Assembly: GCF_001544575.2 (NCBI RefSeq)
Contig: NZ_FCNY02000011.1
Span: 169,879 to 233,878 of the forward strand
DNA: 64,000 bases
DNA from: Caballeronia cordobensis
Lineage (GTDB): Bacteria > Pseudomonadota > Gammaproteobacteria > Burkholderiales > Burkholderiaceae
Direction of reading: 5' to 3'
A program made the position numbers and the translations under genes. The notes beneath the pieces are model-generated. The model was not told where the DNA came from, did not search any database, and saw only the letters and a program-made list of their open reading frames with translations. Positions 8,019 through 16,958 of the stretch are shown here, one piece after another (position 1 is the stretch's first letter; every line of letters begins with the position of its first letter).

Positions 8019-9025
8019 CGTGCGACTCCCTCCGATGCGGTCACGCGCTTGCGGATCCGCGTTTTCGAAATGCCGTTGGCCCACGCCCAACGGATGAGCA
8101 TCACCACCAGCAGAAACACGCCCCATAGCGCGGTGGCGAGATGTTGATTCGCGCCGAGCAGATTCAGCCCCGACGCGATGACCTGAAGAATCACCAGCGC
8201 GATCACGACCGGCACGACGCGCCCGAAGCCGCCGAACGGATCGACGCGCCCGAGAAAGCACGCCAGCACGGAGATCAGCAGGAACGCCTCGCCGTGACCG
8301 ACGCGCACCGAATTGAAGCGCGCCGCCATGACGATGCCCGCGACGCCGCACATCAGCCCGGATAGCATGTAGATGCGCGTCACGGCGCGCGTCGTTGCGA
8401 TGCCGGAATAGCGCGTCGCTTCGAGATTCGAGCCGATCATGCGCGTCGCGAAGCCGAGCCGCGAGCGCGTCATCACGACATGCCACAGCAGCGCGCAGCC
8501 GATGAAAATCCACAGCGGAATCGGCACGCCGGCGAACACGCCGTTACCCATCTCGCGCACGAAGGGCGGAAAGCCGGAGATATCGCCGCCGCGCGTGAGA
8601 AATTCGCCGAGGCCGCGCAGGAAGATCATCATCGAAAGGGAAACGAGGATCGGGCTCGCGCCGGTGCGCGCGATGACCGCGCCCATCACCCAGCCCGATG
8701 CCGCGCCGGTCGCCAGCGCCGCGAGCATGCCGAGCAGCACCGCGAACGCGCCCGCGTCCGCGCCGCCTTGCGTGTGCAGCACGTAGGCCATCGCGAGTCC
8801 CGCCATGTTCGCGGTGAACGTCACGGCAAGATTGAAGCCGCCGGAGATGAGCGGCATCAGCATCGCGAGCGTGAAGAAGCCGAGCTCGGGCAACTGGAAC
8901 GCCACCGATACGAACGTGCTCGCCGTGAAGAAGCGATCCGACGCGAGACTCATGCCGACGATCACGACGACGAGAAAACCCAGCAGGCCGGCGACATCCG
9001 CGGGAACGAGCGATCGGTCTTTCAT
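8015..9025 (-). CDS. Sugar ABC transporter permease (RbsC/LsrD type), second of two
   Basis: A 336-residue inner-membrane protein with about ten hydrophobic segments and family landmarks such as GGFNLAVTFTANMAGL near the start of the core and FLISVLACFLGR near the end. It pairs with the preceding permease in a heterodimeric channel for a monosaccharide importer. It overlaps both the upstream permease and the downstream epimerase by four bases, which shows tight operon coupling. Confidence 0.9.
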   Translation of the reverse strand: MKDRSLVPADVAGLLGFLVVVIVGMSLASDRFFTASTFVSVAFQLPELGFFTLAMLMPLISGGFNLAVTFTANMAGLAMAYVLHTQGGADAGAFAVLLGMLAALATGAASGWVMGAVIARTGASPILVSLSMMIFLRGLGEFLTRGGDISGFPPFVREMGNGVFAGVPIPLWIFIGCALLWHVVMTRSRLGFATRMIGSNLEATRYSGIATTRAVTRIYMLSGLMCGVAGIVMAARFNSVRVGHGEAFLLISVLACFLGRVDPFGGFGRVVPVVIALVILQVIASGLNLLGANQHLATALWGVFLLVVMLIRWAWANGISKTRIRKRVTASEGVAR

Positions 9026-10026
9026 GACGATGCCTTGGGCGAGAAGCGCGAACCGACGAGCTTCGCAAAGCCGCCGCTCGACAAGGTGATGGCGACGAGA
9101 ATGATCGCGCCGATGATCATCTTGAACGCGTAAGGCGAGATGCCGAGCAGGTTCAGTCCGTTCGCGGTAATCGCCGTGAGCAAGATGCCGAGAATCGCGC
9201 CGAGTATCGTGCCGCGCCCGCCGCCGAGCCGCGCGCCGCCCAGCACCACGGCGGCGAGAACATCGAGTTCACGTCCGTATAAGGCGTTGGGCACGACTTC
9301 CTGCACGTAATGCGCCTGCATCAGCCCGGCGATGCCGGCCATCATGCCGAGCCAGCCGAACGCGATGTAATGCATCGCGCCGATGTTCACGCCGACGCGC
9401 CGCGCCGCCTCGGGGTTGTCGCCCATCGCGTAGAGCTGACGGCCCGTGGTCGTGCGGCGCAGCAGGAACCAGGTTGCCGCGACCATCGCGATCATCACGG
9501 CGACCGGCAGCGCGAGATTCGCCGCGCCGCTCGCGGTGTCGAAGTGCACGATCGACACGCGCGTCACCCACCAGTCCGGCAAGTCGTAGATGGACACGCC
9601 GCCCGTGAGGAACATCAGGCCGCCGAAGAACACGTTGAAGGTGGCGATCGTCACGACGATGGACACGATGCGAAAGCGGTAGATGATCGTCGCGTTGATC
9701 GCGCCGAGCAAAAAGCCGAAGCACGCCGCGACGATAAAGCCGAGCGCCCAGTTGCCGCCGCCGAGCCGGATGACGGTCAGCGCCGTCAGATACTGCACGA
9801 CCGACGCGCCCACCGCGAACGAGATGTCGATGCCGCCCGCGATCAGCACGACGAGCAGCCCCACCGCGAAGATGATGTTGACGGAGCTTTGATTCAGCAG
9901 ATCGAAGAGATTCGACAGCGTGAGAAACGTCGAGGTCGAGACGCTCAGGCCGATCATCATCGCGACGATGACGAGAATCAGCAGCGCCTCGATCGAACCG
10001 ATTCCGAATCTGCGCAGATCAGGCAT
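9022..10026 (-). CDS. Sugar ABC transporter permease (RbsC/LsrC type), first of two
   Basis: A 334-residue polytopic membrane protein of the branched-chain/ribose permease family. Typical features are GGIDISFAVGASVVQYL in the first half, MGDNPEAARRVGVN as the cytoplasmic coupling region and AAVVLGGARLGGGRGTILG. The start overlaps the ATPase gene by eight bases and the stop overlaps the second permease by four. Two different permease genes in one operon resemble LsrC/LsrD and RhaP/RhaQ organisation. Confidence 0.9.
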   Translation of the reverse strand: MPDLRRFGIGSIEALLILVIVAMMIGLSVSTSTFLTLSNLFDLLNQSSVNIIFAVGLLVVLIAGGIDISFAVGASVVQYLTALTVIRLGGGNWALGFIVAACFGFLLGAINATIIYRFRIVSIVVTIATFNVFFGGLMFLTGGVSIYDLPDWWVTRVSIVHFDTASGAANLALPVAVMIAMVAATWFLLRRTTTGRQLYAMGDNPEAARRVGVNIGAMHYIAFGWLGMMAGIAGLMQAHYVQEVVPNALYGRELDVLAAVVLGGARLGGGRGTILGAILGILLTAITANGLNLLGISPYAFKMIIGAIILVAITLSSGGFAKLVGSRFSPKASS

Positions 10027-11551
10027 GGACGTCTCGCTCGATGCGTTCCATCGTCGTCGCGCCCGGCACGTATTGCCCGACGATGCGCCCGCCGCGCATA
10101 TGCAGAATGCGGTCGGCGTTGAAGTAGACCTCGGGGATTTCGTCCGAGATCAGCAGGATGGCCATGCCTTGCGCCGCGAGCTTGTGAATGATCGCGAAGA
10201 TGCCGGCGCGCGCGCCCACGTCCACGCCGACGGTCGGCGAATCCAGAATCAGCAGCTTCGGGTTCGTCGCGAGCCATTTCGCGAGCACGATGCGTTGCTG
10301 GTTGCCGCCCGACAGCGTCGAGACGGCGTCGTCCGGCTTGCCGATCTTCACGGCGAGCTGCGCGATCCAGTCGCGGATCAATGCATCGCGCTTCTTCGAC
10401 GAAACGAGACGCGTGGCGTCGAGAAGACGGTCGAGCACGGCGGCGACAGTGTTGTCGCCGATCGACTGCGGCTGCACGAGGCCGAGCGAAAGCCGGTCCT
10501 CCGAGACATACGCAATGCCCTTGCGGATCGCATCGCGATTGGAGCGCAGCGCGATCTCACGGCCTTCGATGCGTATCGATCCCGCGCGCGGCCGCGTCAT
10601 GCCGAAGAGCGACAGCGCGAGTTCCGTGCGTCCCGCGCCGAGGCGCCCCGTCACGCCGAGAATCTCGCCGCGGCGGATGGAGAGCGACACATCGGCATAT
10701 TCGCGCCCGCGCGACAAGCCGCGCACGTCCAGCACGACCGGCGCTTGCGACAGGTCCGTGTTGCGCACTTCATAGTCGAACGTGCGGCCCGTCATCAACT
10801 CGGTGAGACGCGTCTGCGTCATGCCTTCGGTCGGAAACGTGCCGACATATTGACCGTCGCGCAGCACGGTCACGCGCGTGCAGACTTCAAGCACTTCGGC
10901 GAGCCGGTGACTCACGAACACGACGGCAATGCCATCCGCCGACAGACGGCGCACGATCTCCAGCAGCGCCGCGGTTTCGGCGTGGCTGAGCGAGGCGGTA
11001 GGTTCGTCCATGAACACAAGGCGCGCGTCGCGCACGAGCGCCCGTGCAATCGCGACGATCTGCCGTTGCGCGATCGACAGCGAGCGCACCGACCGGTTCA
11101 GGTCGATGACGACGCCGAGCCGCGCGAGAATCCGCCGCGCCGCGTCCTTCATCTTCGCGTAGTTCACGAAGCGCGGACGCGCGCCGAGGTTCTGCTCGAA
11201 CGCGATGTTTTCCGCGACCGTCATCTCGGGAAAGAGCGCGAGATCCTGCCAGATCACCTGAATGCCGAGCTCGCGCGCCTTCGCCGGATCGAGCCCTTCG
11301 ATCGACGCGCCGTCCATCAGCATCACCGCGCCCGGCTCCGGCTGATACACGCCGTTGATGATCTTGATGATCGTGCTCTTGCCGCAGCCGTTCTCGCCCG
11401 CGAGGCACAGCACTTCGCCCGGCATCACGTCAAACTTCACGGCCTTGAGCGCCTTCACGCCGCCGAAGACCTTCGAGACGTTGTCGAGCTGCAGCAAGGG
11501 CGTGCCTTGCGCGGCGGGCGTTTCGACAGCGACGGACGCATCGTGGCTCAT
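10019..11551 (-). CDS. Sugar ABC transporter ATP-binding protein (two ABC domains)
   Basis: A ~510-residue RbsA/LsrA-type ATPase with two nucleotide-binding domains. The first has Walker A GENGCGKS, a signature region SIAQRQIVAIARAL and Walker B LVFMDEPTAS; the second has the degenerate P-loop GRLGAGRTE usual in this family and the signature LSGGNQQRIVLAKWL. It energises uptake with the two permeases. ATG 11551 is preferred; a TTG at 11560 would add three residues. It begins 14 bases after the binding-protein gene. Confidence 0.92.
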   Translation of the reverse strand: MSHDASVAVETPAAQGTPLLQLDNVSKVFGGVKALKAVKFDVMPGEVLCLAGENGCGKSTIIKIINGVYQPEPGAVMLMDGASIEGLDPAKARELGIQVIWQDLALFPEMTVAENIAFEQNLGARPRFVNYAKMKDAARRILARLGVVIDLNRSVRSLSIAQRQIVAIARALVRDARLVFMDEPTASLSHAETAALLEIVRRLSADGIAVVFVSHRLAEVLEVCTRVTVLRDGQYVGTFPTEGMTQTRLTELMTGRTFDYEVRNTDLSQAPVVLDVRGLSRGREYADVSLSIRRGEILGVTGRLGAGRTELALSLFGMTRPRAGSIRIEGREIALRSNRDAIRKGIAYVSEDRLSLGLVQPQSIGDNTVAAVLDRLLDATRLVSSKKRDALIRDWIAQLAVKIGKPDDAVSTLSGGNQQRIVLAKWLATNPKLLILDSPTVGVDVGARAGIFAIIHKLAAQGMAILLISDEIPEVYFNADRILHMRGGRIVGQYVPGATTMERIERDVHA

Positions 11552-11564
11552 GGAACACAAGCGC

Positions 11565-12557
11565 TCAGAGCCCGGATTTCGCCAGTTCGTCGACGGTCTT
11601 CTCGTTGAGATCGACCAGTTGATCGACGATCAGATTGTGGCCGTCCGGATGCACGACGCCGAGCCCCGGAATGTTCGTGCCGTCCTTGATCGGCTGACCC
11701 TTCGCGACCATCGTGCCGAGCGTCACGAAGACTTCGCCCGCCTGCGCCGGATTCCACATGTAGCCGCCCGTCAGCACGCCGTCGTGCACGAGACGCCTGC
11801 CTTGCCCCGGCGAGAACGGGCCGAGCACGAGCACCTTGCCCTTCATCTGCTTTTCCTGCACCGCGCGCGCGGCGCCGATCGGTCCCTGGCTGCCGAACGC
11901 GAGAATCGCCTTCAGGTTAGGATGCGCGCGCATCAGATCGAGCGCCGTCTTGCGCGAGGCATCGACGTCTTCCGCGACGCCGTAACGGTCGCCGACGAGC
12001 GTCATGCCCGGATAGTTCGCCTTGATGTACGCGATGGCCGCATCGGCCCATGCGTTATGCAGCGGCACCGTGAGCGAGCCGACGAACACCGCGTATTCGC
12101 CCTTGCCGCCGAGCGCTTCGCCCAGGCGCTTCGCATAGGCCTCGCCGAAGCCTTTCACCGAGGCGAGCTCGAAGTCCCAGTCGGCGTTCTTCTGCTTGGG
12201 CGACTCGTGCGTGATGACCTTGATGCCCGCCGCGCGGGCGCGCTGCAGCACGGGTTCGAGCACTTCGGCATCGTTGGGCACGACGCCGATCACATCCACT
12301 TTCTGCGCGATGAGATCTTCGATCGCGCGAACCTGAAGCGCGGGATCGGCGCTCGTCGGCCCGACCATGAACGCCTTCACGCCGAGCTGCTCGCTGCGTT
12401 TCTTGATGCCGGCGTCCATCGCGTTGAACCACGGAATGCCGCCGATCTTCACGACGACGCCGATGACCGGCTTGTCCGGCGACGCCGACGCCACGCCGAC
12501 CGCGAATGCGAAAGCCGCCAGACCGGCGCACCACGCGCGAAACATATTCTTGGACAT
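11565..12557 (-). CDS. Sugar ABC transporter substrate-binding protein (LsrB/RhaS-like)
   Basis: A 330-residue periplasmic protein with a signal peptide (Lys near the start, a hydrophobic stretch, and an Ala-rich cleavage region around residue 25). The mature part has the periplasmic-binding-protein type-1 fold: VIGVVVKIGGIPWFNAM, FMVGPTSADPALQV, then ILAFGSQGPIGAARAV. The GPT-x7-Q pattern resembles LsrB and rhamnose-binding RhaS proteins, so the ligand may be a deoxy-sugar, a rare pentose or AI-2-like; not decidable here. GGAGGAG just before ATG 12557 fixes the start. It is the first gene of the five-gene operon. Confidence 0.88.
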   Translation of the reverse strand: MSKNMFRAWCAGLAAFAFAVGVASASPDKPVIGVVVKIGGIPWFNAMDAGIKKRSEQLGVKAFMVGPTSADPALQVRAIEDLIAQKVDVIGVVPNDAEVLEPVLQRARAAGIKVITHESPKQKNADWDFELASVKGFGEAYAKRLGEALGGKGEYAVFVGSLTVPLHNAWADAAIAYIKANYPGMTLVGDRYGVAEDVDASRKTALDLMRAHPNLKAILAFGSQGPIGAARAVQEKQMKGKVLVLGPFSPGQGRRLVHDGVLTGGYMWNPAQAGEVFVTLGTMVAKGQPIKDGTNIPGLGVVHPDGHNLIVDQLVDLNEKTVDELAKSGL

Positions 12558-12644
12558 GTCTCCTCCGGAGGACGTCAGCAATCCGAGCTGCGCGCCCAGT
12601 TCAGTGAACGGAATTCCAGATGCGCCGGCGTTGGGCTTACAGGG

Positions 12645-12695
12645 TGCTGAATCCATTCAGCAAGCCGGGTTGGGCTATGCTGAAACTATTCAGCA
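12645..12695. promoter_or_regulatory. Two LacI-type operators, 33 bp apart
   Basis: Two 18-bp palindromes, TGCTGAATCCATTCAGCA at 12645-12662 and TGCTGAAACTATTCAGCA at 12678-12695, share arms TGCTGAA/TTCAGCA. They start 33 bp apart, about three helical turns, which suits cooperative or looped binding by a LacI-family protein. They lie between the divergent sugar ABC operon (start 12557) and the lacI-like gene (start 12786), so the regulator probably represses both. Confidence 0.82.
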
Positions 12696-12785
12696 ACGGA
12701 ATCGACCCGGACAAACCCTAGCTCGGTTCGCGCATCGGGAAGGGCTACCGTCGGGGCAAAACGCATGCAGCCGGAGCGAAATCAG

Positions 12786-13841
12786 ATGGCCAGCACGACG
12801 CAAGGAAGGAAGTCGACGATCTACGACATCGCGAAGGCGACGGGATCGTCGACATCCACGGTGAGCATGGTGCTCAACGGCACCTGGACGCGTTACCGCA
12901 TCAAGGAGGAAACGGCCCGCCGCATACTCGACAGCGCGCGTGCGCTCGGCTACAACGTCAACATGAAGGCGCGCGGGCTGCGGCTGTCGCGCTCGGGGCT
13001 TGCGGGCATGGTGCTGCCGCATTACCGCAACCGCTTCTTCGCGGGGCTCGCGCAGACCTTCGAGGATGAAGCGCGCAGCCGCGGCCTGTGCCCGGTCGTC
13101 GTCGGCACGCAGCGCGATCCGGCCGTGGAAGCAAGCGTCGTCGAGACTCTGCTGTCGCAGCGCGTCGAGTTGCTGTTCATCGCGGGCGTGCGCAATCCGG
13201 CGCCGCTCAACGCGCTGTGCGCCGCGGCGGGCGTGCCTTCGATCAACGTCGATCTGCCCGGCGACGGCGCGCCGTCGGTCGTGTCGGACAATCGCGGCGG
13301 CGCGCGCGCGATCACCGACGTGCTCATCGACAAGCTGATCGCACGCGGCGAATCGCCGGACGCACTGATCCTGCTCGGCGGCATTCCCGGCGAATACGCG
13401 ACGGAGATGCGCATCGCGGGCTTTCGCGACGCGTTCGATGCGCGCGGCATCGCGCTCAAGCCCGATGCCGTCGAAAGTTGCGGCTACAACGCCGCATCCG
13501 CGCGAAACGCGCTCGCGCTCCGGCATGACAAACTGGGCCGGCTGCCGTCCGGCCTGCTGATGAATTCGATCACCGCGTTTGAAGGCTTCGTGCATTTCAC
13601 GTCGAAGCTGTCGCGCGAGGCGTGGCAGTCGGCGGTGGTCGGCTGCTTCGACTGGGACCCGTTCGCGGCGCACTTGTCCTTCGACGTGACCATGCTGCGC
13701 CAGGACGTGCAGACGATCATCTCCGAAGCGTTCGCCCTCGCCGACCGCTACGATCCCGCGGACCGCTCCGTCGTGCTCGTGCCGACCGCCTTCGGCAAGA
13801 TGTTCGAAGAAGCCGAGCAGACCCGGGAGTTCGACCGATGA
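12786..13841 (+). CDS. LacI family transcriptional regulator
   Basis: A 351-residue regulator with an N-terminal LacI helix-turn-helix and hinge (STIYDIAKATGSSTSTVSMV, then ARRILDSARALGYNVN) and a periplasmic-binding-protein-like sensor domain (GLAGMVLPHYRNRFFAGL, LFIAGVRN, DNRGGARAITDVL). ATG 12786 has GGAG nine bases upstream; ATG 12765 would add seven residues. It faces the sugar ABC operon, and the paired palindromes in between are its likely operators, with the transported sugar or its epimer as likely inducer. Confidence 0.9.
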   Translation: MASTTQGRKSTIYDIAKATGSSTSTVSMVLNGTWTRYRIKEETARRILDSARALGYNVNMKARGLRLSRSGLAGMVLPHYRNRFFAGLAQTFEDEARSRGLCPVVVGTQRDPAVEASVVETLLSQRVELLFIAGVRNPAPLNALCAAAGVPSINVDLPGDGAPSVVSDNRGGARAITDVLIDKLIARGESPDALILLGGIPGEYATEMRIAGFRDAFDARGIALKPDAVESCGYNAASARNALALRHDKLGRLPSGLLMNSITAFEGFVHFTSKLSREAWQSAVVGCFDWDPFAAHLSFDVTMLRQDVQTIISEAFALADRYDPADRSVVLVPTAFGKMFEEAEQTREFDR

Positions 13842-13847
13842 AGCCGG

Positions 13848-14321
13848 TCAGCCGCCCGCCGCCGCGCGCTCGATGGCGGCGATGTCGATCTTCTTCATTG
13901 TCATCATCGCGTCCATCGCGCGTCTCGCGGCCTCGCGGTCGGGACCGTTGAAGATGTCGAGCAGGCGCTTCGGCGTGATCTGCCACGAGAAGCCCCAGCG
14001 GTCCTTGCACCAGCCGCACGGCGCTTCCTCGCCGCCGTTGCCGACGATCGCGTGCCAGTAGCGGTCGGTTTCCTCCTCGCTGTTCGTGTGGATCATGAAG
14101 CTCACCGCTTCGTTCGGCCTGAAGTTCGGCCCGCCGTTCAGCCCGAGAAAGCGCTGGCCGAGCACGGTGAATTCGACCGTCAGTTCGGGACCGCTGCCGA
14201 CGCCCGGCTTAGCGGACGCGTGGCCGGCGCCGACATGGCTATCGGGAAAGGTCGCGGCGTAGAATTCCGCCGCCTCGCGTGCGTTGCCGTTGAACCATAG
14301 GCAGGTGACGAGGTCCGGCAT
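13848..14321 (-). CDS. VOC family protein (PhnB-like)
   Basis: A 157-residue protein starting MPDLVTCLWFNGNAREAAEFY, the usual opening of PhnB-like VOC proteins, with FRPNEAVSFMIHT, APCGWCKDRWGFSWQITP and a helix ending in MMTMKKIDIAAIERA. The last motifs are characteristic of this group, often labelled 3-demethylubiquinone methyltransferase-like although no methyl transfer is shown. ATG 14321 is preceded by AAGGAG. It is convergent with the lacI-like gene, with six bases between stops. Confidence 0.85.
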   Translation of the reverse strand: MPDLVTCLWFNGNAREAAEFYAATFPDSHVGAGHASAKPGVGSGPELTVEFTVLGQRFLGLNGGPNFRPNEAVSFMIHTNSEEETDRYWHAIVGNGGEEAPCGWCKDRWGFSWQITPKRLLDIFNGPDREAARRAMDAMMTMKKIDIAAIERAAAGG

Positions 14322-14611
14322 TGCTTGCTCCTTTGGTGGCGGGGTTCACGTAAGTCTAAACCCGGGCGCGGCAGGTTACGTTGTTTCACTCAACGTTGAA
14401 TCGACGGTTTGCTTGATTTTGAATCTTCTGCCCAGAGTGCCGATGACGGAAGTTGCGTGGAGGTCGATTCTCGACCCGTTTGGGTCACTCAGTCAGCATC
14501 GGCGCAAGTCCGCTGTCTCATCGATATAAGACGTTCGCACACAGCGCTGCAATCACTAGCACCAGTACGTTCCCAATCGATTTATGAGCAGCAAGTCGCC
14601 CAACGCACTCG

Positions 14612-15586
14612 TCAGGCTCCGAAGAAACGTAACAGCTTTGCGCGTTCCAGTTCGTCGTTCGTGAAGGTCGTGCGCAGAGAGCGGGTCGAGCCGCCTATAT
14701 ACCGGACATCTTCAATCGGTCGCTGGGGCTGCGGAATTTGGCCCATGTCGTTTCGTGGCCGGAGTGTCTTTCGCCCGCCCGGACCGACCACGAACAATCC
14801 AAAGGTTTCATCGGCCTGTGCCGCTTCGGCGATCTCCTGATTGATATGCTCGTCCCCGAACCCGTAGCCGACGGTCATCAGCCGTGCGCCGCGCTCACGC
14901 AGCCGCTCACGGAATTCTGTGGCATAGCGCGTCAGCAGGGCCGATCCAGCAATCGCATCTACCTTCTGCGCACCCATCACAAGCAGATCGGCACCGCCCT
15001 CACTGCGCCAATTTGCTGAACCATGCAGTTTGAAGACCGGCTGGCCTTGTTGTTCTACTCGATACTCGTCTTCCGGACGAGGTTGCCACTCCGCAGCAAT
15101 CTTCTCGTCCGGGCGGCTACCCCAGAAAGCGGGTGGCACGCGCATCCCTGGATATTGGACGCCCACCCGAACGTCTCCCGTGTAGAACAATTCGAGAAGT
15201 AGGTCCTGATTGAGGGTGAAGATGGCGTCGAACCGGGCCAGAAAAGTGCCGACGCCTCGTTCGACAAAGTTCGGCCCGTTGCCCTGAAACTCCAGACCAG
15301 GATGCGCTGCGAGCACCCTGTTCATGTCATCGAAGGACGCTTTGATCGCACGCTCCAGTGCGTCCAGACGTGTGCGGTGCTCGGGGCGTCGCTGTTGAAG
15401 CCAATCGCGCTGCAAGTCTCCGAGCACATCTTCGAAGTTCGGATTTGCAATCAATCGCTGGCAAGTCTCGCGGTCGTCCGCGAGACGGCCGATCAGGTCG
15501 TCGGCGAGTTCGCTAGCGAGCCATCCACCCCAATTTTGGGTGAAGCCTGCGCCGAGCAGAAGAAGGTGCGCTATCAAGATCCCCAA
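14612..15586 (-). CDS. SIR2-like domain protein, candidate NADase-type defence effector
   Basis: About 324 residues. Landmarks of the SIR2-like (STALD) fold appear in order: LLLGAGFTQNWGG near the N-terminus (NAD-binding GAGxS-like loop), FTLNQDLLLE (the TxNxD motif), FKLHGSANW with a conserved His, and LMTVGYGFGDEHINQ near residue 240. In many bacterial immune systems such domains degrade NAD on phage sensing. The start is weak: an in-frame TGA lies just before TTG 15586, so TTG 15586 or TTG 15577 must be used, or the N-terminus is truncated. Its neighbour upstream is an unknown protein. Codon choice is less GC-biased than in flanking genes, a sign of transfer. Confidence 0.68.
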   Translation of the reverse strand: MGILIAHLLLLGAGFTQNWGGWLASELADDLIGRLADDRETCQRLIANPNFEDVLGDLQRDWLQQRRPEHRTRLDALERAIKASFDDMNRVLAAHPGLEFQGNGPNFVERGVGTFLARFDAIFTLNQDLLLELFYTGDVRVGVQYPGMRVPPAFWGSRPDEKIAAEWQPRPEDEYRVEQQGQPVFKLHGSANWRSEGGADLLVMGAQKVDAIAGSALLTRYATEFRERLRERGARLMTVGYGFGDEHINQEIAEAAQADETFGLFVVGPGGRKTLRPRNDMGQIPQPQRPIEDVRYIGGSTRSLRTTFTNDELERAKLLRFFGA

Positions 15587-15749
15587 TCAGTTCGGGAGCA
15601 GCCATTTTACGGCCACCGCGCGACAGTGCTCGCTCTCGTTGCAAACATACCCCGAGCGATCAGTCGTATTCTTGCAAAGAGAAGAATGAGGGGATGTTCC
15701 TGCGAGCACCGATCCGACTCTCGACCTGCCCTCCTCGAGTCGGCGGAGC

Positions 15750-16958
15750 TTATCGTTCAGCCGTTTTAAACAGCAGTTCCCGCGCTGGATAGTCAACGCG
15801 AAACGCATGCGGCCCTGTTAGTGCCTGCTCGAGTGCCTCACTTGTGGCCGGCCCTCCGTTTAGCTTCACACTCCAGAAATACGGATCAAAATATTTTAGT
15901 TCGGCGTCGTCCTGCTCGGAATCGTCGCGTTCGAGGATCTCTTCGCCGGTCGGCCGATATATGAGAGTCGTCTTGTAGGCCGTCTCACCCGTTCTCTTGA
16001 AGCGCACGGCAAGCGTGTCAGAAGCCTCGTGAAGATGCTCTTCTCCGATAGCAAGTGCAGGAGGATTGGCCGTCAGCTCGGAGACATCTGGCTCGAAGGG
16101 CGGTGGCGGCGACTTATATGCCGCAAACAGGTTATGAAGATCGTCCCTCGTCGCAACTAGAAGCGTAGCCGACATACTCAAACAAAGTGCGGAGTAGCCC
16201 TCTTCCGAAGGGCTTGGCAGCCCCCGGCCCCGGTCGTCGCCAGCATGACCGATTCGATAGAACGACATGGGGAGTGCATGGACGTGACTCGAAAACAGCA
16301 CATAGAGCCAGCGGAAGGTTGCTAGGTCGATACCTGCACGCTCCGCGATAACTTCCATCGGGAAGAGATAAGCTGCTTGACCATGGAGCAGGCGCTTGTG
16401 ATGTTTCTTGTCAATGGTGGCTAAGAACGGATTTGCGAGTAAGCGTGATCGAAGCTCCTCCGCAGCCTCGCGCAGCGCTTCTACTTGCTTCGCATCTTCG
16501 AGCGCCTCGAACATGCGGATTCGCGAAGTGCAATCGTGAAGGTTGAATAAATTCCAGCGGAACTGCCACTCGTCCTCGGGGCATTGATCCACACACAGAT
16601 AATAAAAAGCGACGCGCAGCTCAATGATTGTGCGGGCAATGCCGGTCATTGAGCTGTAGTCCCAATGTTCGATCTTCTTCTCGGCCCAAGGCGTGTGCGG
16701 CGCCAAAATTAGAAGGCTCACGCACTTGGTAATTGTAAGCGTGAACAGAACAGACGCGTAGAAATGTTGGCTGCTGGGCGACGGAATGCCCGCATAGGAA
16801 CGGGACACGAAGATACACTCTCGGACAATCTCGTCAAGCATTCGCAGACGCTCGAGATAGGATTCCGACGGCTCTGGGCCAAGCGCCCCCCGATCAACGA
16901 CTTCATCGTGGCTTGGCGTGCTTCGTTCAACCGCTTGCTGATGCGAACCGTCCTTCAT
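15750..16958 (-). CDS. Uncharacterised protein, DUF5677-like
   Basis: A 402-residue protein that I do not recognise with certainty. The central region has helices with HWDYSSMTGIARTIIELRVA, EWQFRWNLFNLHD and SSHVHALPMSFYR, a pattern seen in DUF5677-type alpha-helical proteins that may be HEPN-related. There is no signal peptide or clear membrane segment. GGGAACAAG precedes ATG 16958. It lies 163 bp upstream of the SIR2-like gene on the same strand and shares its atypical codon use, so the two may be one acquired locus. The function is unknown. Confidence 0.62.
   Translation of the reverse strand: MKDGSHQQAVERSTPSHDEVVDRGALGPEPSESYLERLRMLDEIVRECIFVSRSYAGIPSPSSQHFYASVLFTLTITKCVSLLILAPHTPWAEKKIEHWDYSSMTGIARTIIELRVAFYYLCVDQCPEDEWQFRWNLFNLHDCTSRIRMFEALEDAKQVEALREAAEELRSRLLANPFLATIDKKHHKRLLHGQAAYLFPMEVIAERAGIDLATFRWLYVLFSSHVHALPMSFYRIGHAGDDRGRGLPSPSEEGYSALCLSMSATLLVATRDDLHNLFAAYKSPPPPFEPDVSELTANPPALAIGEEHLHEASDTLAVRFKRTGETAYKTTLIYRPTGEEILERDDSEQDDAELKYFDPYFWSVKLNGGPATSEALEQALTGPHAFRVDYPARELLFKTAER

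Noticed and set aside
14450..14500. tRNA-like T-arm (GGTCG...CGACC with a neighbouring GACCC/GGGTC stem) near the SIR2-like insert
   Set aside because: No anticodon arm, D-arm or acceptor stem can be built around it, so it is only a pair of small hairpins.
15587..15808. 73-codon minus-strand frame just upstream of the SIR2-like gene
   Set aside because: It overlaps the end of the 402-residue gene and has no motif; its stop merely abuts the TTG start.
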